A stretch of 18,848 nt of DNA from DAOUJI01 sp034422875 (GTDB lineage: Bacteria; Chloroflexota; Dehalococcoidia; Lucifugimonadales; JAGWBF01), in assembly GCA_034422875.1 (NCBI GenBank), contig DAOUJI010000128.1, forward strand, positions 1 to 18,848, given 5' to 3'. Position numbers and translations under genes: made by a program. Every line of letters begins with the position of its first letter. The stretch's first letter is position 1. Below the pieces are notes generated by a model that had not been told where the DNA came from, did not search any database, and saw only the letters and a list, made by a program, of their open reading frames with translations. This document shows, piece after piece, positions 1 through 7,169 of this stretch.

Positions 1-1
1 C

Positions 2-2665
2 ACCGTGACAATCACGGTCACCAACGTGGAAGAACGTCCGACGATAACGGGCGGAGAAGTCACGATAAATTATCCGGAAAGAAGTACCGACGGTACACCG
101 AACATAGCTGACGTGGACACCTACACTGCGACCGATGATGAAGACGACGATGACGAGCCAATGAAGCCTCGAACATGGTCGCTGTCGGGGGCCGACGCCG
201 ACGACTTCTGCATCACAGAAGCCGGAGTGCTCCAGTTCGTGACCTCCCCTGACTACGAGGCACCTACGGACACCGGCGGGAACAACAGGTACGAGGTGAC
301 GGTTATAGCCACCGACAGCGCAGGCAACACCGCCTCGCGGACCGTAACCGTCACAGTCACCAACGTGGACGAGGATGGGGAGGTGACGCTGTCGTCGCTT
401 CAGCCCCAGGTTGGAATCAATCTGACCGCCTCGCTGACCGACCCCGATGGCCGCATATCCGGGACGACGTGGGAGTGGGCTTCGGAGCCGTCAACGACGG
501 GGGGTTGCCCCGCTGCTGATGACGGCTCCTGGGAAGTCATAACCGGACTTAATGCCAGGTCAGCCACCTACAGGCCGGTTGGGCGTGACACTGAGGGTTG
601 TCTGCGGGCGACAGCGAGATACACCGACGCAGAAGGATCCAGTAAGTCCGCGGTTGTTGTATCGGACAATAGGGTGCAGGGTAGGGCCACTCGCAACGTT
701 GCCCCCGTGTTTCCTGACCAGGACGCCACCCCTGGCATACAGAACACAACGACAACGAGAAGCGTGGCGGAAAACGTGGCCTCGCCCTATTCCGTGGGCG
801 ACCCGGTTGAGGCCACGGACGCCGACAATTTGACCTATTCCCTGGGCGGTACGGACGCTGCGTCGTTCACCATCGTCAGGAGCTCGGGCCAGATTCAGGT
901 GGCCGAGGACGTGAAACTGGACTATGAGACGAAGCGGACCTACACGGTGACCGTTACGGCCACTGACCCGTCCCTCGAAGCCGCCACCATCACTGTGACC
1001 ATAAGAGTCACCAATGCGAACGAACCGCCGGTGGTGTCGAGGAGGCCCCTGTCGATAACCGGGAGGGCGAGCATTGATTACCTGGAGAACGGCACGGGTA
1101 CGGTGGCGGTCTACACGGCGTCCGGCCCGGAAGCGTCCAGTGTCCGCTGGTCGTTGACGGGAGTCGATGCGGGAGATTTCTCGATATCCGGCGGGAGGCT
1201 GACCTTCAGGGGTTCGCCCGACTATGAGGGTCCAGCCGACCAGGGTACAGACAACGTGTACAACGTGACGGTGAGAGCCGTAAGCGGGACCCACACTGCC
1301 ACACAGGACGTGACCGTCCGAGTCGACAACGAGGATGAGGACGGGACTGTGACCCTGTCGCCGTCGCAGGCGGTGGTCCGAATCGAGTTGACGGCGAGCC
1401 TGTCCGATCCCGACGGTGGGTCCGGCGACACTCCTCCGGTTACCGCGACGGAGACCGACTTGACCCACGACGCCGCGTGGCAGTGGTCCAGGTCCCCGGA
1501 CGGGTCCACCGGCTGGACCAACATTGCGGGGGCCACGTCCAGGAGCTACATACCCGTTGCGAGTGAGATTGGCAGCTATTTGCGGGTGACGGCCAGATAC
1601 GCCGACGCCCATGGCTCCGGGAAGGGAGCGACTTCGGCTCCCGTCGAAGTGTTTGCCGTATTGTCGAACGGAGTTGTAACCTTGTCGCCGTCGCAGCCGG
1701 AGGTAGGGGTCGACATGACGGCTTCGCTCACCGACCCCGACGGCGGCATAACCGGCTTGACCTGGCAGTGGGCCAGGTCCCTGGACGGATCGACCGGCTG
1801 GACCGACATCCCAGGAGCCACCTCAGGGACCTACAGGCCTGTCCAGGCGGACGCCGGGACCTATTTGCGGGCAACGGCGAGCTACTCGGATGCACAGGCC
1901 TCCGGACAGCGCGCTCATGAGGTCAGCCTCCGAGTCCCCGGCTCACAACCTGTAGTAGCCGTGTCCTTGTCTTCGTTGGAAGCGGAAGTCGGAGTCGGAC
2001 TGACGGCTTCGCTGACCGGCCCTGTAGGCGTCATAACCGGCCTTAGCTGGCAGTGGTCCAGGTCCGAGAACGGGATCACCGGCTGGACCGAAATTGCAGA
2101 CGGCACGTCAGCGTCCTACACGCCCGTTGACGCCGACGAGGACATGTACCTAAGGGTGACAGCCCGCTACAACGACTCGCAAGGCTTTGGCCAAAGGGTG
2201 AGGTCTGTGGCCGTTCAGGTCATCGGCTCAAGAGGGAACGGGGTCGTAACCCTGTCGTCAACGACGCCGACGGTTGGGGTAGGGTTGACGGCCACACTTA
2301 CCGACCCCGACGGAGGAGTAACCGGCCTCACGTGGCAGTGGGCCAGGTCAGCGGACGGATCGACGGGCTGGACCAACATATCGGGCGCCACGTCAGCCAC
2401 CTACACGCCTGTGAACGCCGACGAAGGCATGTACCTGCGGGCGACGGCTGCCTACACGGACGCGGAAGCCTCCGGCCAGACCGCCGTTGCGGTGACCACC
2501 GCAGCTACCGCAGCCACCCAAGCCGACTTGCTCACCCGGTATGACGCCGATGGAAACGGGCAAATCGACAAGGATGAGGCCCTTACGGCGGTGGCAGACT
2601 ACTTCAGTCGTCTCATAACCAAGGAAGAAGTGTTGACTGTCATTCAGCTCTATTTCGCCTCATAG
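2..2665 (+). CDS. Large surface protein: cadherin-like and beta-repeat domains with EF-hand C-terminus (5' end outside window)
   Basis: This is the 3' part of a long extracellular or surface protein. The reading frame is open to the window edge, and the first residues are already the tail of a cadherin-type strand (TVTVTNVEE), so the true start lies upstream. Residues are numbered from the GTG at 5. Cadherin-like domains lie at about 10-124, 230-342 and 343-446, marked by ATD, DYE and TVTVTN/VRVDN motifs. Beta-repeat units (GxVTLS...LTASLTDPDGG...WQWSRS...GATS..Y.PV...YLRxTA.Y.DA) start at 125, 447, 556, 651 and 746. The last two steps are exactly 95 residues. Residues 847-858 (DADGNGQIDKDE) form a perfect EF-hand loop, followed by ITKEEVLTVIQLYF to the end. 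By family knowledge such proteins mediate adhesion and Ca2+ stiffens or docks them. The ligand is unknown. The signal peptide, if any, is outside the window. Confidence 0.85.
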   Translation, partial: TVTITVTNVEERPTITGGEVTINYPERSTDGTPNIADVDTYTATDDEDDDDEPMKPRTWSLSGADADDFCITEAGVLQFVTSPDYEAPTDTGGNNRYEVTVIATDSAGNTASRTVTVTVTNVDEDGEVTLSSLQPQVGINLTASLTDPDGRISGTTWEWASEPSTTGGCPAADDGSWEVITGLNARSATYRPVGRDTEGCLRATARYTDAEGSSKSAVVVSDNRVQGRATRNVAPVFPDQDATPGIQNTTTTRSVAENVASPYSVGDPVEATDADNLTYSLGGTDAASFTIVRSSGQIQVAEDVKLDYETKRTYTVTVTATDPSLEAATITVTIRVTNANEPPVVSRRPLSITGRASIDYLENGTGTVAVYTASGPEASSVRWSLTGVDAGDFSISGGRLTFRGSPDYEGPADQGTDNVYNVTVRAVSGTHTATQDVTVRVDNEDEDGTVTLSPSQAVVRIELTASLSDPDGGSGDTPPVTATETDLTHDAAWQWSRSPDGSTGWTNIAGATSRSYIPVASEIGSYLRVTARYADAHGSGKGATSAPVEVFAVLSNGVVTLSPSQPEVGVDMTASLTDPDGGITGLTWQWARSLDGSTGWTDIPGATSGTYRPVQADAGTYLRATASYSDAQASGQRAHEVSLRVPGSQPVVAVSLSSLEAEVGVGLTASLTGPVGVITGLSWQWSRSENGITGWTEIADGTSASYTPVDADEDMYLRVTARYNDSQGFGQRVRSVAVQVIGSRGNGVVTLSSTTPTVGVGLTATLTDPDGGVTGLTWQWARSADGSTGWTNISGATSATYTPVNADEGMYLRATAAYTDAEASGQTAVAVTTAATAATQADLLTRYDADGNGQIDKDEALTAVADYFSRLITKEEVLTVIQLYFAS
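1343..2525 (+). repeat. Four consecutive in-gene beta-repeat units
   Basis: Repeat units within the adhesin begin at nucleotides 1343, 1670, 1955 and 2240. The first of these carries an extra insert rich in Thr and Pro (about residues 468-485). The 1670, 1955 and 2240 units are spaced 285 bases apart. The TGLTWQWARS, GSTGW and GATS segments recur nearly unchanged. A more diverged fifth unit starts at 377 and is separated from the others by two cadherin-like domains. Confidence 0.75.
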
Positions 2666-2815
2666 GTTGATTGCTGCCAGCTAGATGAACGGTCTGAACC
2701 GGCGCTGCAAAGGCGAGGGGCGCAACGGTTTTCGGGCGATGGGTGGGCTGGGGAGATGGTGGGCCGGGGCGTACTGTACTGCGAACTTTTCGGTGGGAGG
2801 TCCGCCTATAGAGAA

Positions 2816-2848
2816 CTGGCCTGCAACCTCTGGCCTGCAACCTCTGGC
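2816..2848. repeat. 14-base tandem repeat
   Basis: CTGGCCTGCAACCT occurs twice back to back (2816-2829 and 2830-2843), followed by a partial third copy, CTGGC. It lies in the 263-base gap after the adhesin. The second copy also forms the left arm of a hairpin (2832-2838 with 2847-2853). Confidence 0.7.
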
Positions 2849-2889
2849 AGGCCTTTACGAGCCTCGGTCCTCTCACGGCTGGAGGCTCG
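2832..2889. terminator. Pair of GC-rich hairpins between convergent genes (possible bidirectional terminator)
   Basis: Two stems lie between the adhesin and the minus-strand protease gene. GGCCTGC (2832-2838) pairs with GCAGGCC (2847-2853) across an 8-base loop and is followed by TTTA. CGAGCCTC (2858-2865) pairs with GAGGCTCG (2882-2889) across 16 bases. The position between convergent genes suggests termination, but there is no strong T-run on either strand, so this is tentative. The rest of the 2666-2928 gap shows nothing else recognisable. Confidence 0.35.
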
Positions 2890-2928
2890 TTGTACGCACA
2901 AGGTTGTACTCTCTTCCGATTCGTCCAG

Positions 2929-3300
2929 CTAGTCCATCGCCTCTATGACCACGCGGCCCCGCCGGGCGACTTCGATGTGCAAGCTGTGCTGATCGAGCAG
3001 CAACATACCCACGAGAGGAGTGCTGCCCGTGGCGTCGGCTTTGATAGGTTTCGGATGGCCATCCCAGAGAACCGTAACGTCGTGAACGTCGAAGCTCACT
3101 TCATCGTCGTTGGCCATGAGTGCCCGGCCAGTATAAGCAAACGGCAACCCTAGCTCGGTCACCAATGTAGTCGGTAAGGTCAAGAAGCCGTTGTACCCTG
3201 TGTCCACCACTGCCTCGATGTCCTGAGACTGGCCCTCAGGGCCTCGCAAGGAAATGGGCACGACCGCCTCATAGGCGGCGTTCACCACACCCTGGATCAC
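2929..3300 (-). CDS. Clan AA (retropepsin-like) aspartic protease
   Basis: A 123-residue, single-domain, pepsin-like half protease. The catalytic motif D33-T34-G35 follows a hydrophobic strand (IEAVVDTGYNGFLTLP). The second hydrophobic-glycine motif of the fold, L96-V97-G98-M99-L100, lies about 60 residues later, as in retropepsins, which work as homodimers. No signal peptide or membrane segment is visible, so it is probably cytoplasmic. The ATG at 3298-3300 overlaps the TGA of the upstream small gene (ATGA), which implies translational coupling. Similar small proteases are known as an uncharacterised bacterial and archaeal family. The substrate is not known, and the conserved coding partner is the main clue. 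The assignment to the fold is secure. Proteolytic activity is inferred. Confidence 0.85.
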   Translation of the reverse strand: MIQGVVNAAYEAVVPISLRGPEGQSQDIEAVVDTGYNGFLTLPTTLVTELGLPFAYTGRALMANDDEVSFDVHDVTVLWDGHPKPIKADATGSTPLVGMLLLDQHSLHIEVARRGRVVIEAMD

Positions 3301-3614
3301 CCGATTCCCCGCAGAGACCCAGCCCCAAAGCTGCGCAGCGCCCGATACCCGACCCGCTCACACAAGACATTGACCGCACTGGGGCGCAACACCCGCAGGC
3401 GGTCTACTGCGGCAACCTCGCCGTCGGCGACTGCCCATATCCCGCTGTCCACATCGATGGCGACGATTTCTCCGTGGTGGTCTGCTTCAACCTGTCCACG
3501 TATCTCCCGCTCGTATATTTCCTTGCCGAGGCGGGCCGTTTCTTCGCTCGGGCGGCGTGGAGGTACGTCGACTCCCTCTCGCTGTCGGTTCGCCGATGTC
3601 TCTGTGTCCCTCAT
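3297..3614 (-). CDS. Small uncharacterised protein, partner of the aspartic protease
   Basis: A 105-residue, charged, soluble protein with no named domain that I can assign. A Pro/Arg-rich N-terminal stretch (PPRRPSEETARLG) leads into a helix (GKEIYEREIRGQVE), then strands (GEIVAIDVDSGIWAV) and a final Arg/Gly-rich segment (VGYRALRSFGAGSLRG). From memory, proteins with this EIYE-x-x-IR...VE...G-x-x-VAIDV-x-SG pattern recur next to small aspartic proteases in cyanobacteria and Chloroflexota. I cannot verify that here. The ATG at 3612-3614 is preceded by a purine-rich GGGGAAAG, which supports the start. It is the first gene of a two-gene unit and overlaps the protease start by 4 bases. It could be a substrate, inhibitor or adaptor of the protease. 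Confidence 0.75.
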   Translation of the reverse strand: MRDTETSANRQREGVDVPPRRPSEETARLGKEIYEREIRGQVEADHHGEIVAIDVDSGIWAVADGEVAAVDRLRVLRPSAVNVLCERVGYRALRSFGAGSLRGIG

Positions 3615-3650
3615 TCTTTCCCCTTTTGCAGAACTAACTCTACAGGTGAC

Positions 3651-3680
3651 ATTTTATTGCTTCACGGCAGTCACCGGCAA
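3651..3680 (-). promoter_or_regulatory. Candidate sigma70-type promoter for the aspartic-protease pair
   Basis: On the minus strand TTGCCG (3680-3675) and TAAAAT (3656-3651) are separated by 18 bases. This would start transcription about 30 bases before the ATG at 3614. It is found by pattern only. Confidence 0.4.
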
Positions 3681-3788
3681 CGACAAAGACCCGCACACAT
3701 GGACGAGGTGTTCCTCGTCGTGAGTCGCAATGGGGACAGGCGCCTTTGACCAGAGTAGTTCGAGTCTCCTCAGGTCTTAGATATGAAC

Positions 3789-3865
3789 TGGTGGGCCCGG
3801 ATAGACTCGAACTATCGACCTCAGTCTTATCAGGACTGCGCTCTAACCACCTGAGCTACGGGCCC
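3789..3865 (-). tRNA. tRNA-Ile (GAT anticodon)
   Basis: Reading the minus strand, the acceptor stem GGGCCCG (3865-3859) pairs with CGGGCCC (3799-3793). The D arm AGCTCAGGTGGTTAGAGC is present. The anticodon arm is CAGTC-CTGATAA-GACTG with anticodon GAT, and the T loop TTCGAGT is canonical. A discriminator A at 3792 is followed by an encoded CCA (3791-3789). The 77-base cloverleaf is complete with no intron. Confidence 0.97.
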
Positions 3866-3876
3866 ATGGGATTTTG

Positions 3877-3905
3877 ATTATAATCCCCGAGACTCGGGCG
3901 GGCAA
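3877..3905 (-). promoter_or_regulatory. Candidate promoter of tRNA-Ile
   Basis: On the minus strand TTGCCC (3905-3900) is followed after 17 bases by a perfect TATAAT (3882-3877). Transcription would start just upstream of the tRNA 5' end at 3865. The -10 sits in the palindrome GATTATAATC (3876-3885), so TATAAT also reads on the plus strand toward the thioesterase gene. Confidence 0.55.
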
Positions 3906-3964
3906 GGACGACGATAACGACGTAAGATAGGCGATGGCAGGGACGACTGGCCCGTCGCCGTTAC

Positions 3965-3980
3965 TCCGGCGGAGGCCGGA
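3965..3980. repeat. Diverged copy of the TCCTGC-GGAG-GCAGGA palindromic repeat
   Basis: TCCGGC (3965-3970), GGAG, GCCGGA (3975-3980) has the same GGAG loop and right flank (AATxCAGGAA) as the copies at 8129 and 15754. The T/A pair of those stems is replaced here by a G/C pair, so the hairpin is kept. The right flank runs into the ribosome-binding region of the thioesterase gene at 3996. Confidence 0.6.
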
Positions 3981-3995
3981 ATACAGGAACGCCGC

Positions 3996-4496
3996 ATGGG
4001 GAAGACAGACTTCAAGTTTCATACGACTCTCAGGGTGCGGTGGGGGGAATGTGACCGCCAAGGGATAGTCTACTACGGGGCTTACCTGGACTATTTGGAG
4101 ACTGCGCAGGGAGCTTACTATCGGAACCTGGGCTTCTCCCTGTACAAGCTGGCGGAGACGGGCCACTTCGACACCGCAACGGTGAAGGTCACCATAGAGT
4201 ACAAGGCCCCGGCGAGAGTGGAAGATATGCTGGACCTTTACTTCCGCGTTGCCGGGATCGGATCCACGTCCATGACAGCGGTCATGGAAATCTATGAACA
4301 CGGCACGGAGACGCTGCTGACCCGGGTGGAGGCAGTGTACGTCGGATACGACGCCTCCACGGGCAGCAAGAAAGCCGTCCCCGACGACCTGCGGGCCGTG
4401 ATCCAGGCGTACGAAGACACGGGTGTGCCTCTGGGCCTGGACGCGTTCCCTGAGTTGGCAAAGGCGAGGATGGAGCCTGATGTTCCGGCTCCCTAG
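3996..4496 (+). CDS. Hotdog-fold acyl-CoA thioesterase (4-hydroxybenzoyl-CoA thioesterase/YbgC-FadM type)
   Basis: Predicted to hydrolyse acyl- or aroyl-CoA thioesters in the cytoplasm. The N-terminal family signature reads RVRWGECDRQGIVYYGAYLDYLE. D20 is in the place of the catalytic Asp of the 4HBT family, followed by G23-I24-V25-Y26 and the long hotdog helix with E38 region (LETAQGAYYR). The central strands (TVKVTIEYKAPARVEDML and TAVMEIYEH) fit a single hotdog domain, and 166 residues is a little longer than the usual 130-150 because of a C-terminal tail. The ATG at 3996 has AGGAA eight bases upstream, which lies within a repeat-derived sequence. It stands alone between tRNA-Ile and a repeat element. 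The substrate cannot be read from the sequence. Confidence 0.85.
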   Translation: MGKTDFKFHTTLRVRWGECDRQGIVYYGAYLDYLETAQGAYYRNLGFSLYKLAETGHFDTATVKVTIEYKAPARVEDMLDLYFRVAGIGSTSMTAVMEIYEHGTETLLTRVEAVYVGYDASTGSKKAVPDDLRAVIQAYEDTGVPLGLDAFPELAKARMEPDVPAP

Positions 4497-4570
4497 TAGG
4501 GGCGACCCTTGTGGTCGCCCTCAGGTGTTGCCCAGTTAGGGAATAGGGCAACCACGAGGGTTGCCCCTAC
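4496..4570. repeat. 75-base inverted-repeat element made of two hairpins
   Basis: Two 25-base arms (4496-4520 and 4546-4570) are inverted copies of each other with 22 matches, separated by 25 bases. Each arm is also a hairpin by itself: GGGCGACC (4500-4507) with GGTCGCCC (4513-4520), and GGGCAACC (4546-4553) with GGTTGCCC (4559-4566), both with 5-base loops. Two of the three arm differences are a paired swap that keeps the stem. It starts at the last base of the thioesterase stop codon and could also end its transcript. Confidence 0.75.
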
Positions 4571-4592
4571 GAACGTAACGCACCGTAGGGAC

Positions 4593-4613
4593 AGACTCGG
4601 GTCAGCCGAGTCT
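4593..4613. repeat. Perfect 8-bp hairpin
   Basis: AGACTCGG (4593-4600) pairs with CCGAGTCT (4606-4613) across a GTCAG loop. It lies between the twin-hairpin element and the NAD synthetase gene, with no T-run after it. The function is unknown. Confidence 0.5.
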
Positions 4614-4728
4614 CGTAGAATGCCGGTTACGCAAAAGACCCGCCAGGTGAGATGGAGCAGTCGGCATATGTCTTCATGGCAAGGGTTTCGGCCCCGTTGT
4701 GCTATACTCGTAGCTGAGGCGTCATGTG

Positions 4729-6468
4729 ATGACTGACTTCAGACTGGCGCTGGCCCAGATAAATCCCACCGTAGGCGACCTGGACGGGAACACCTCCCGG
4801 ATTCTCTCCGTCATGGAGCAGGCCCGGGAGTTGGGCGCCGACCTGGTCGCATTTCCAGAGCTGGCCGTCACTGGCTACCCACCGGAAGACCTTCTTCTCA
4901 AACCCAGCTTCATCAGAGACAACATCGAGGCTATGAAGCGCATTGTCGCGGCCTCAGGGGACATAGCGGTTGTCGTAGGCTACGCCGACGTGGACTCTGA
5001 CATCTACAACGCGGCGGCCGTGGGCTACGGCGGGGAGCTTGTGGGCGTCTACCGCAAGATTCACCTGCCCACCTACGGAGTGTTCGACGAGGACCGCTAC
5101 TTCAAGAAAGGCTCGGCCTGCCCTGTATACGCAATAAACGGGGTCGGCGTGGGAGTCAACATCTGCGAGGATATCTGGAATCCCATGGGGCCTATGGTAG
5201 TCCAACGGGACGCTGGCGCACAGGTGATCGTAAACATCAACGCATCGCCTTTTCATGCGGGCAAGGCAGCCTTCAGGGAGCGCATGGTGGCCACCCGCGC
5301 CCAGGACAACGGGGTCTACGTCGCCTACTTGAATACCGTAGGCGGACAGGACGAGCTGGTATTCGACGGCGCCAGCATGGTCTTCGATCCGTCGGGAGAA
5401 CTGGTAGCCAGGGGGAAGCAATTCCAGGAGGAGCTGCTAGTCGCAGACCTGGAGATGGACCAGGTCTTCTCCAACCGCCTGCGCGGTCCAAGGCACAGGC
5501 AGGGAGTTCCTTATCTCTTCGACGAAGTCGGCGAGCCTGAAGTGGTCCATGTGTCGGCTCCAGCGCCGCGCTCCAGGCCGCAGATTCCTGCCTGGAATGG
5601 ACGGAGACCCCTGGAACCGGCTGCGGAGGTCTATGAAGCGCTTATCCTTGGAGTCCGGGACTACGTGAAGAAGAGCGGTTTCGAGAAGACGGTCATCGGA
5701 CTGTCGGGAGGGATCGACTCTTCTCTGACGGCATGTGTGGCCGTGGACGCTTTAGGCGCCGAGAACGTCGTGGGCGTCGGCATGCCGTCCCGCTACTCCA
5801 GTGAGGGGAGCGTGGCCGACGCGGCAGAGCTGGCCCGTAGGCTGGGCATCGAGTTCTGGGTCGTGCCGATAGAACCGGCCCACGCTGCGTTTGAGGACAT
5901 GCTGGAGCCTTACTTCAAGAATACTGCACCCAACATGGCCGAGGAGAACGTACAGGCCCGCGTCCGGGGCAACATAATCATGTCCATCTCAAACAAGTTC
6001 GGGTGGCTGACCCTCACCACCGGCAACAAGAGCGAGATGGCCATGGGATACGCCACGCTCTACGGCGACATGGCGGGCGGGTTCGCAGTCATCAAGGACG
6101 TGCCCAAGACGTTGGTATACACGCTGAGCCAGTGGCGCAACGAGAACGGCTCTCCCAGGAACGTCATCCCGGAAGCGGCGCTGGAAAAGCCCCCCAGCGC
6201 TGAGTTGCGCCCCGATCAGACGGACCAGGATAGCCTCCCCCCCTACGAGGTGCTGGACCCGGTGGTGGAAGCCTACGTCGAAGAGGACCGCAGCTACCAG
6301 GACATGGTGGACATGGGGTTCGACCCGGCCGTCGTAAGGCAGGTCATTTCAGCGGTCGACCGGACAGAGTACAAGCGACGCCAAGCTCCTCCCGGCATTA
6401 AGATCACTCCCCGCGCATTTGGAAAAGACCGGCGGCTCCCCATTGTCAACCGCTACCGGCCCATCTAA
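4729..6468 (+). CDS. nadE: Glutamine-dependent NAD+ synthetase
   Basis: Makes NAD+ from nicotinic acid adenine dinucleotide, ATP and glutamine, the last step of NAD synthesis, in the cytoplasm. The N-terminal nitrilase-type glutaminase domain (about 1-265) has the Glu-Lys-Cys triad: E44 in AFPELAVTGYPPEDL, K110 in YRKIHLPTYGVFDE and C146 in NICEDIW. The C-terminal synthetase domain (about 290-579) has the PP-loop SGGIDSS near 326-332 and TGNKSEMAMGYATLYGDMAGG near 430. Length 579 residues is normal for the two-domain form. A GTG at 4726 directly precedes the ATG at 4729. GAGG at 4716-4719 can serve either, and I chose the ATG. TATACT at 4703-4708 is a possible -10 with no clear -35. It converges with the nuclease gene, 25 bases away. 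Confidence 0.96.
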   Translation: MTDFRLALAQINPTVGDLDGNTSRILSVMEQARELGADLVAFPELAVTGYPPEDLLLKPSFIRDNIEAMKRIVAASGDIAVVVGYADVDSDIYNAAAVGYGGELVGVYRKIHLPTYGVFDEDRYFKKGSACPVYAINGVGVGVNICEDIWNPMGPMVVQRDAGAQVIVNINASPFHAGKAAFRERMVATRAQDNGVYVAYLNTVGGQDELVFDGASMVFDPSGELVARGKQFQEELLVADLEMDQVFSNRLRGPRHRQGVPYLFDEVGEPEVVHVSAPAPRSRPQIPAWNGRRPLEPAAEVYEALILGVRDYVKKSGFEKTVIGLSGGIDSSLTACVAVDALGAENVVGVGMPSRYSSEGSVADAAELARRLGIEFWVVPIEPAHAAFEDMLEPYFKNTAPNMAEENVQARVRGNIIMSISNKFGWLTLTTGNKSEMAMGYATLYGDMAGGFAVIKDVPKTLVYTLSQWRNENGSPRNVIPEAALEKPPSAELRPDQTDQDSLPPYEVLDPVVEAYVEEDRSYQDMVDMGFDPAVVRQVISAVDRTEYKRRQAPPGIKITPRAFGKDRRLPIVNRYRPI

Positions 6469-6493
6469 GGCTAGAAGCGTCGGTCACGGGACC

Positions 6494-7156
6494 CTAGAAG
6501 TCGTCGGTTTCTCCTTCCATGACCGTACTGTCGGCGTCCCGTTCCGGGCAGTCGGCTATGGTGATGTTGCAGAAGCGGCATTCGTCGGGACTTGGGACCT
6601 TCCGAGCGGGAGTATCGGCTCCGACCCTTCTTATCAGCCCGCCCAGGTTGGCGACAAACGTTTCATCGACTGATTCAGCAGGTACAGGGACCTCATGGTC
6701 AGAGTAAATGAGCTTGCCCTCGAACTCTACACCCGCATGCGGGCCCGGCGCTCTCGCCACAGCGTACATGTAGGTGAGCAATTGGATGTGGTGGGAGGGT
6801 CTGGGGGCGCCTGACTTGACCTCTACGATAATCCCCTCCCCGCCGCGCCGGGCGACCAGGTCAGGCCTGCCGCCCAAGGTGATGGAGGTCGACCTGCCCC
6901 GCAGAGAAAAGGTGTTCTGGCTCTCGGTGAAAACTGAGTAACCTTCCTCTTCAAGCTGCTCACGCACGTCGCCCACCATTGCCGTGTGCTCGATGCGCGA
7001 GGGGGTCCAGTCTGTGGAATCTGGGACTTTCTCCCAGCTGAAGCCCTCGTGCTGCGCCTTGAACCACGCGGCCCACTCACATGAGGCGTCCCCTACCAGC
7101 AGCTTGGTGAGCCACGTCACCCAGATGTAGGGGCCGCCTTGCCTCAACTGCGCCAT
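6494..7156 (-). CDS. PD-(D/E)XK nuclease, Cas4/RecB-like with probable Fe-S cysteines
   Basis: A 220-residue protein with the RecB-type nuclease core: D99 in GGRPDLVARR, E112-V-K114 in IIVEVKSG and Q125 in HHIQLLTYMYAV. H57 is a candidate for the upstream motif. C193, C196 and C203 (CRFC...DC) near the C-terminus, with C26 near the N-terminus, match the one-plus-three cysteine layout that holds a 4Fe-4S cluster in Cas4 and AddB, although the last spacing is six residues instead of five. The likely role is DNA end processing or repair. No helicase or CRISPR gene is present here. It lies 13 bases downstream of the SMP-30 gene and is probably co-transcribed. An aromatic N-terminal segment (YIWVTWLTKLLVGD) precedes C26. 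The substrate is unknown. Confidence 0.8.
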   Translation of the reverse strand: MAQLRQGGPYIWVTWLTKLLVGDASCEWAAWFKAQHEGFSWEKVPDSTDWTPSRIEHTAMVGDVREQLEEEGYSVFTESQNTFSLRGRSTSITLGGRPDLVARRGGEGIIVEVKSGAPRPSHHIQLLTYMYAVARAPGPHAGVEFEGKLIYSDHEVPVPAESVDETFVANLGGLIRRVGADTPARKVPSPDECRFCNITIADCPERDADSTVMEGETDDF

Positions 7157-7169
7157 GCACCGGCTCCTT

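Noticed and set aside
560..1612. A 350-codon minus-strand frame inside the adhesin gene
   Set aside because: Arg/Gly/Pro-rich low-complexity translation mirroring the repetitive sense gene, with no domain.
6494..7156. Cas4 of a CRISPR system
   Set aside because: No regularly spaced repeat array or cas1/cas2 gene is present, and the repeats seen here are isolated palindromes.
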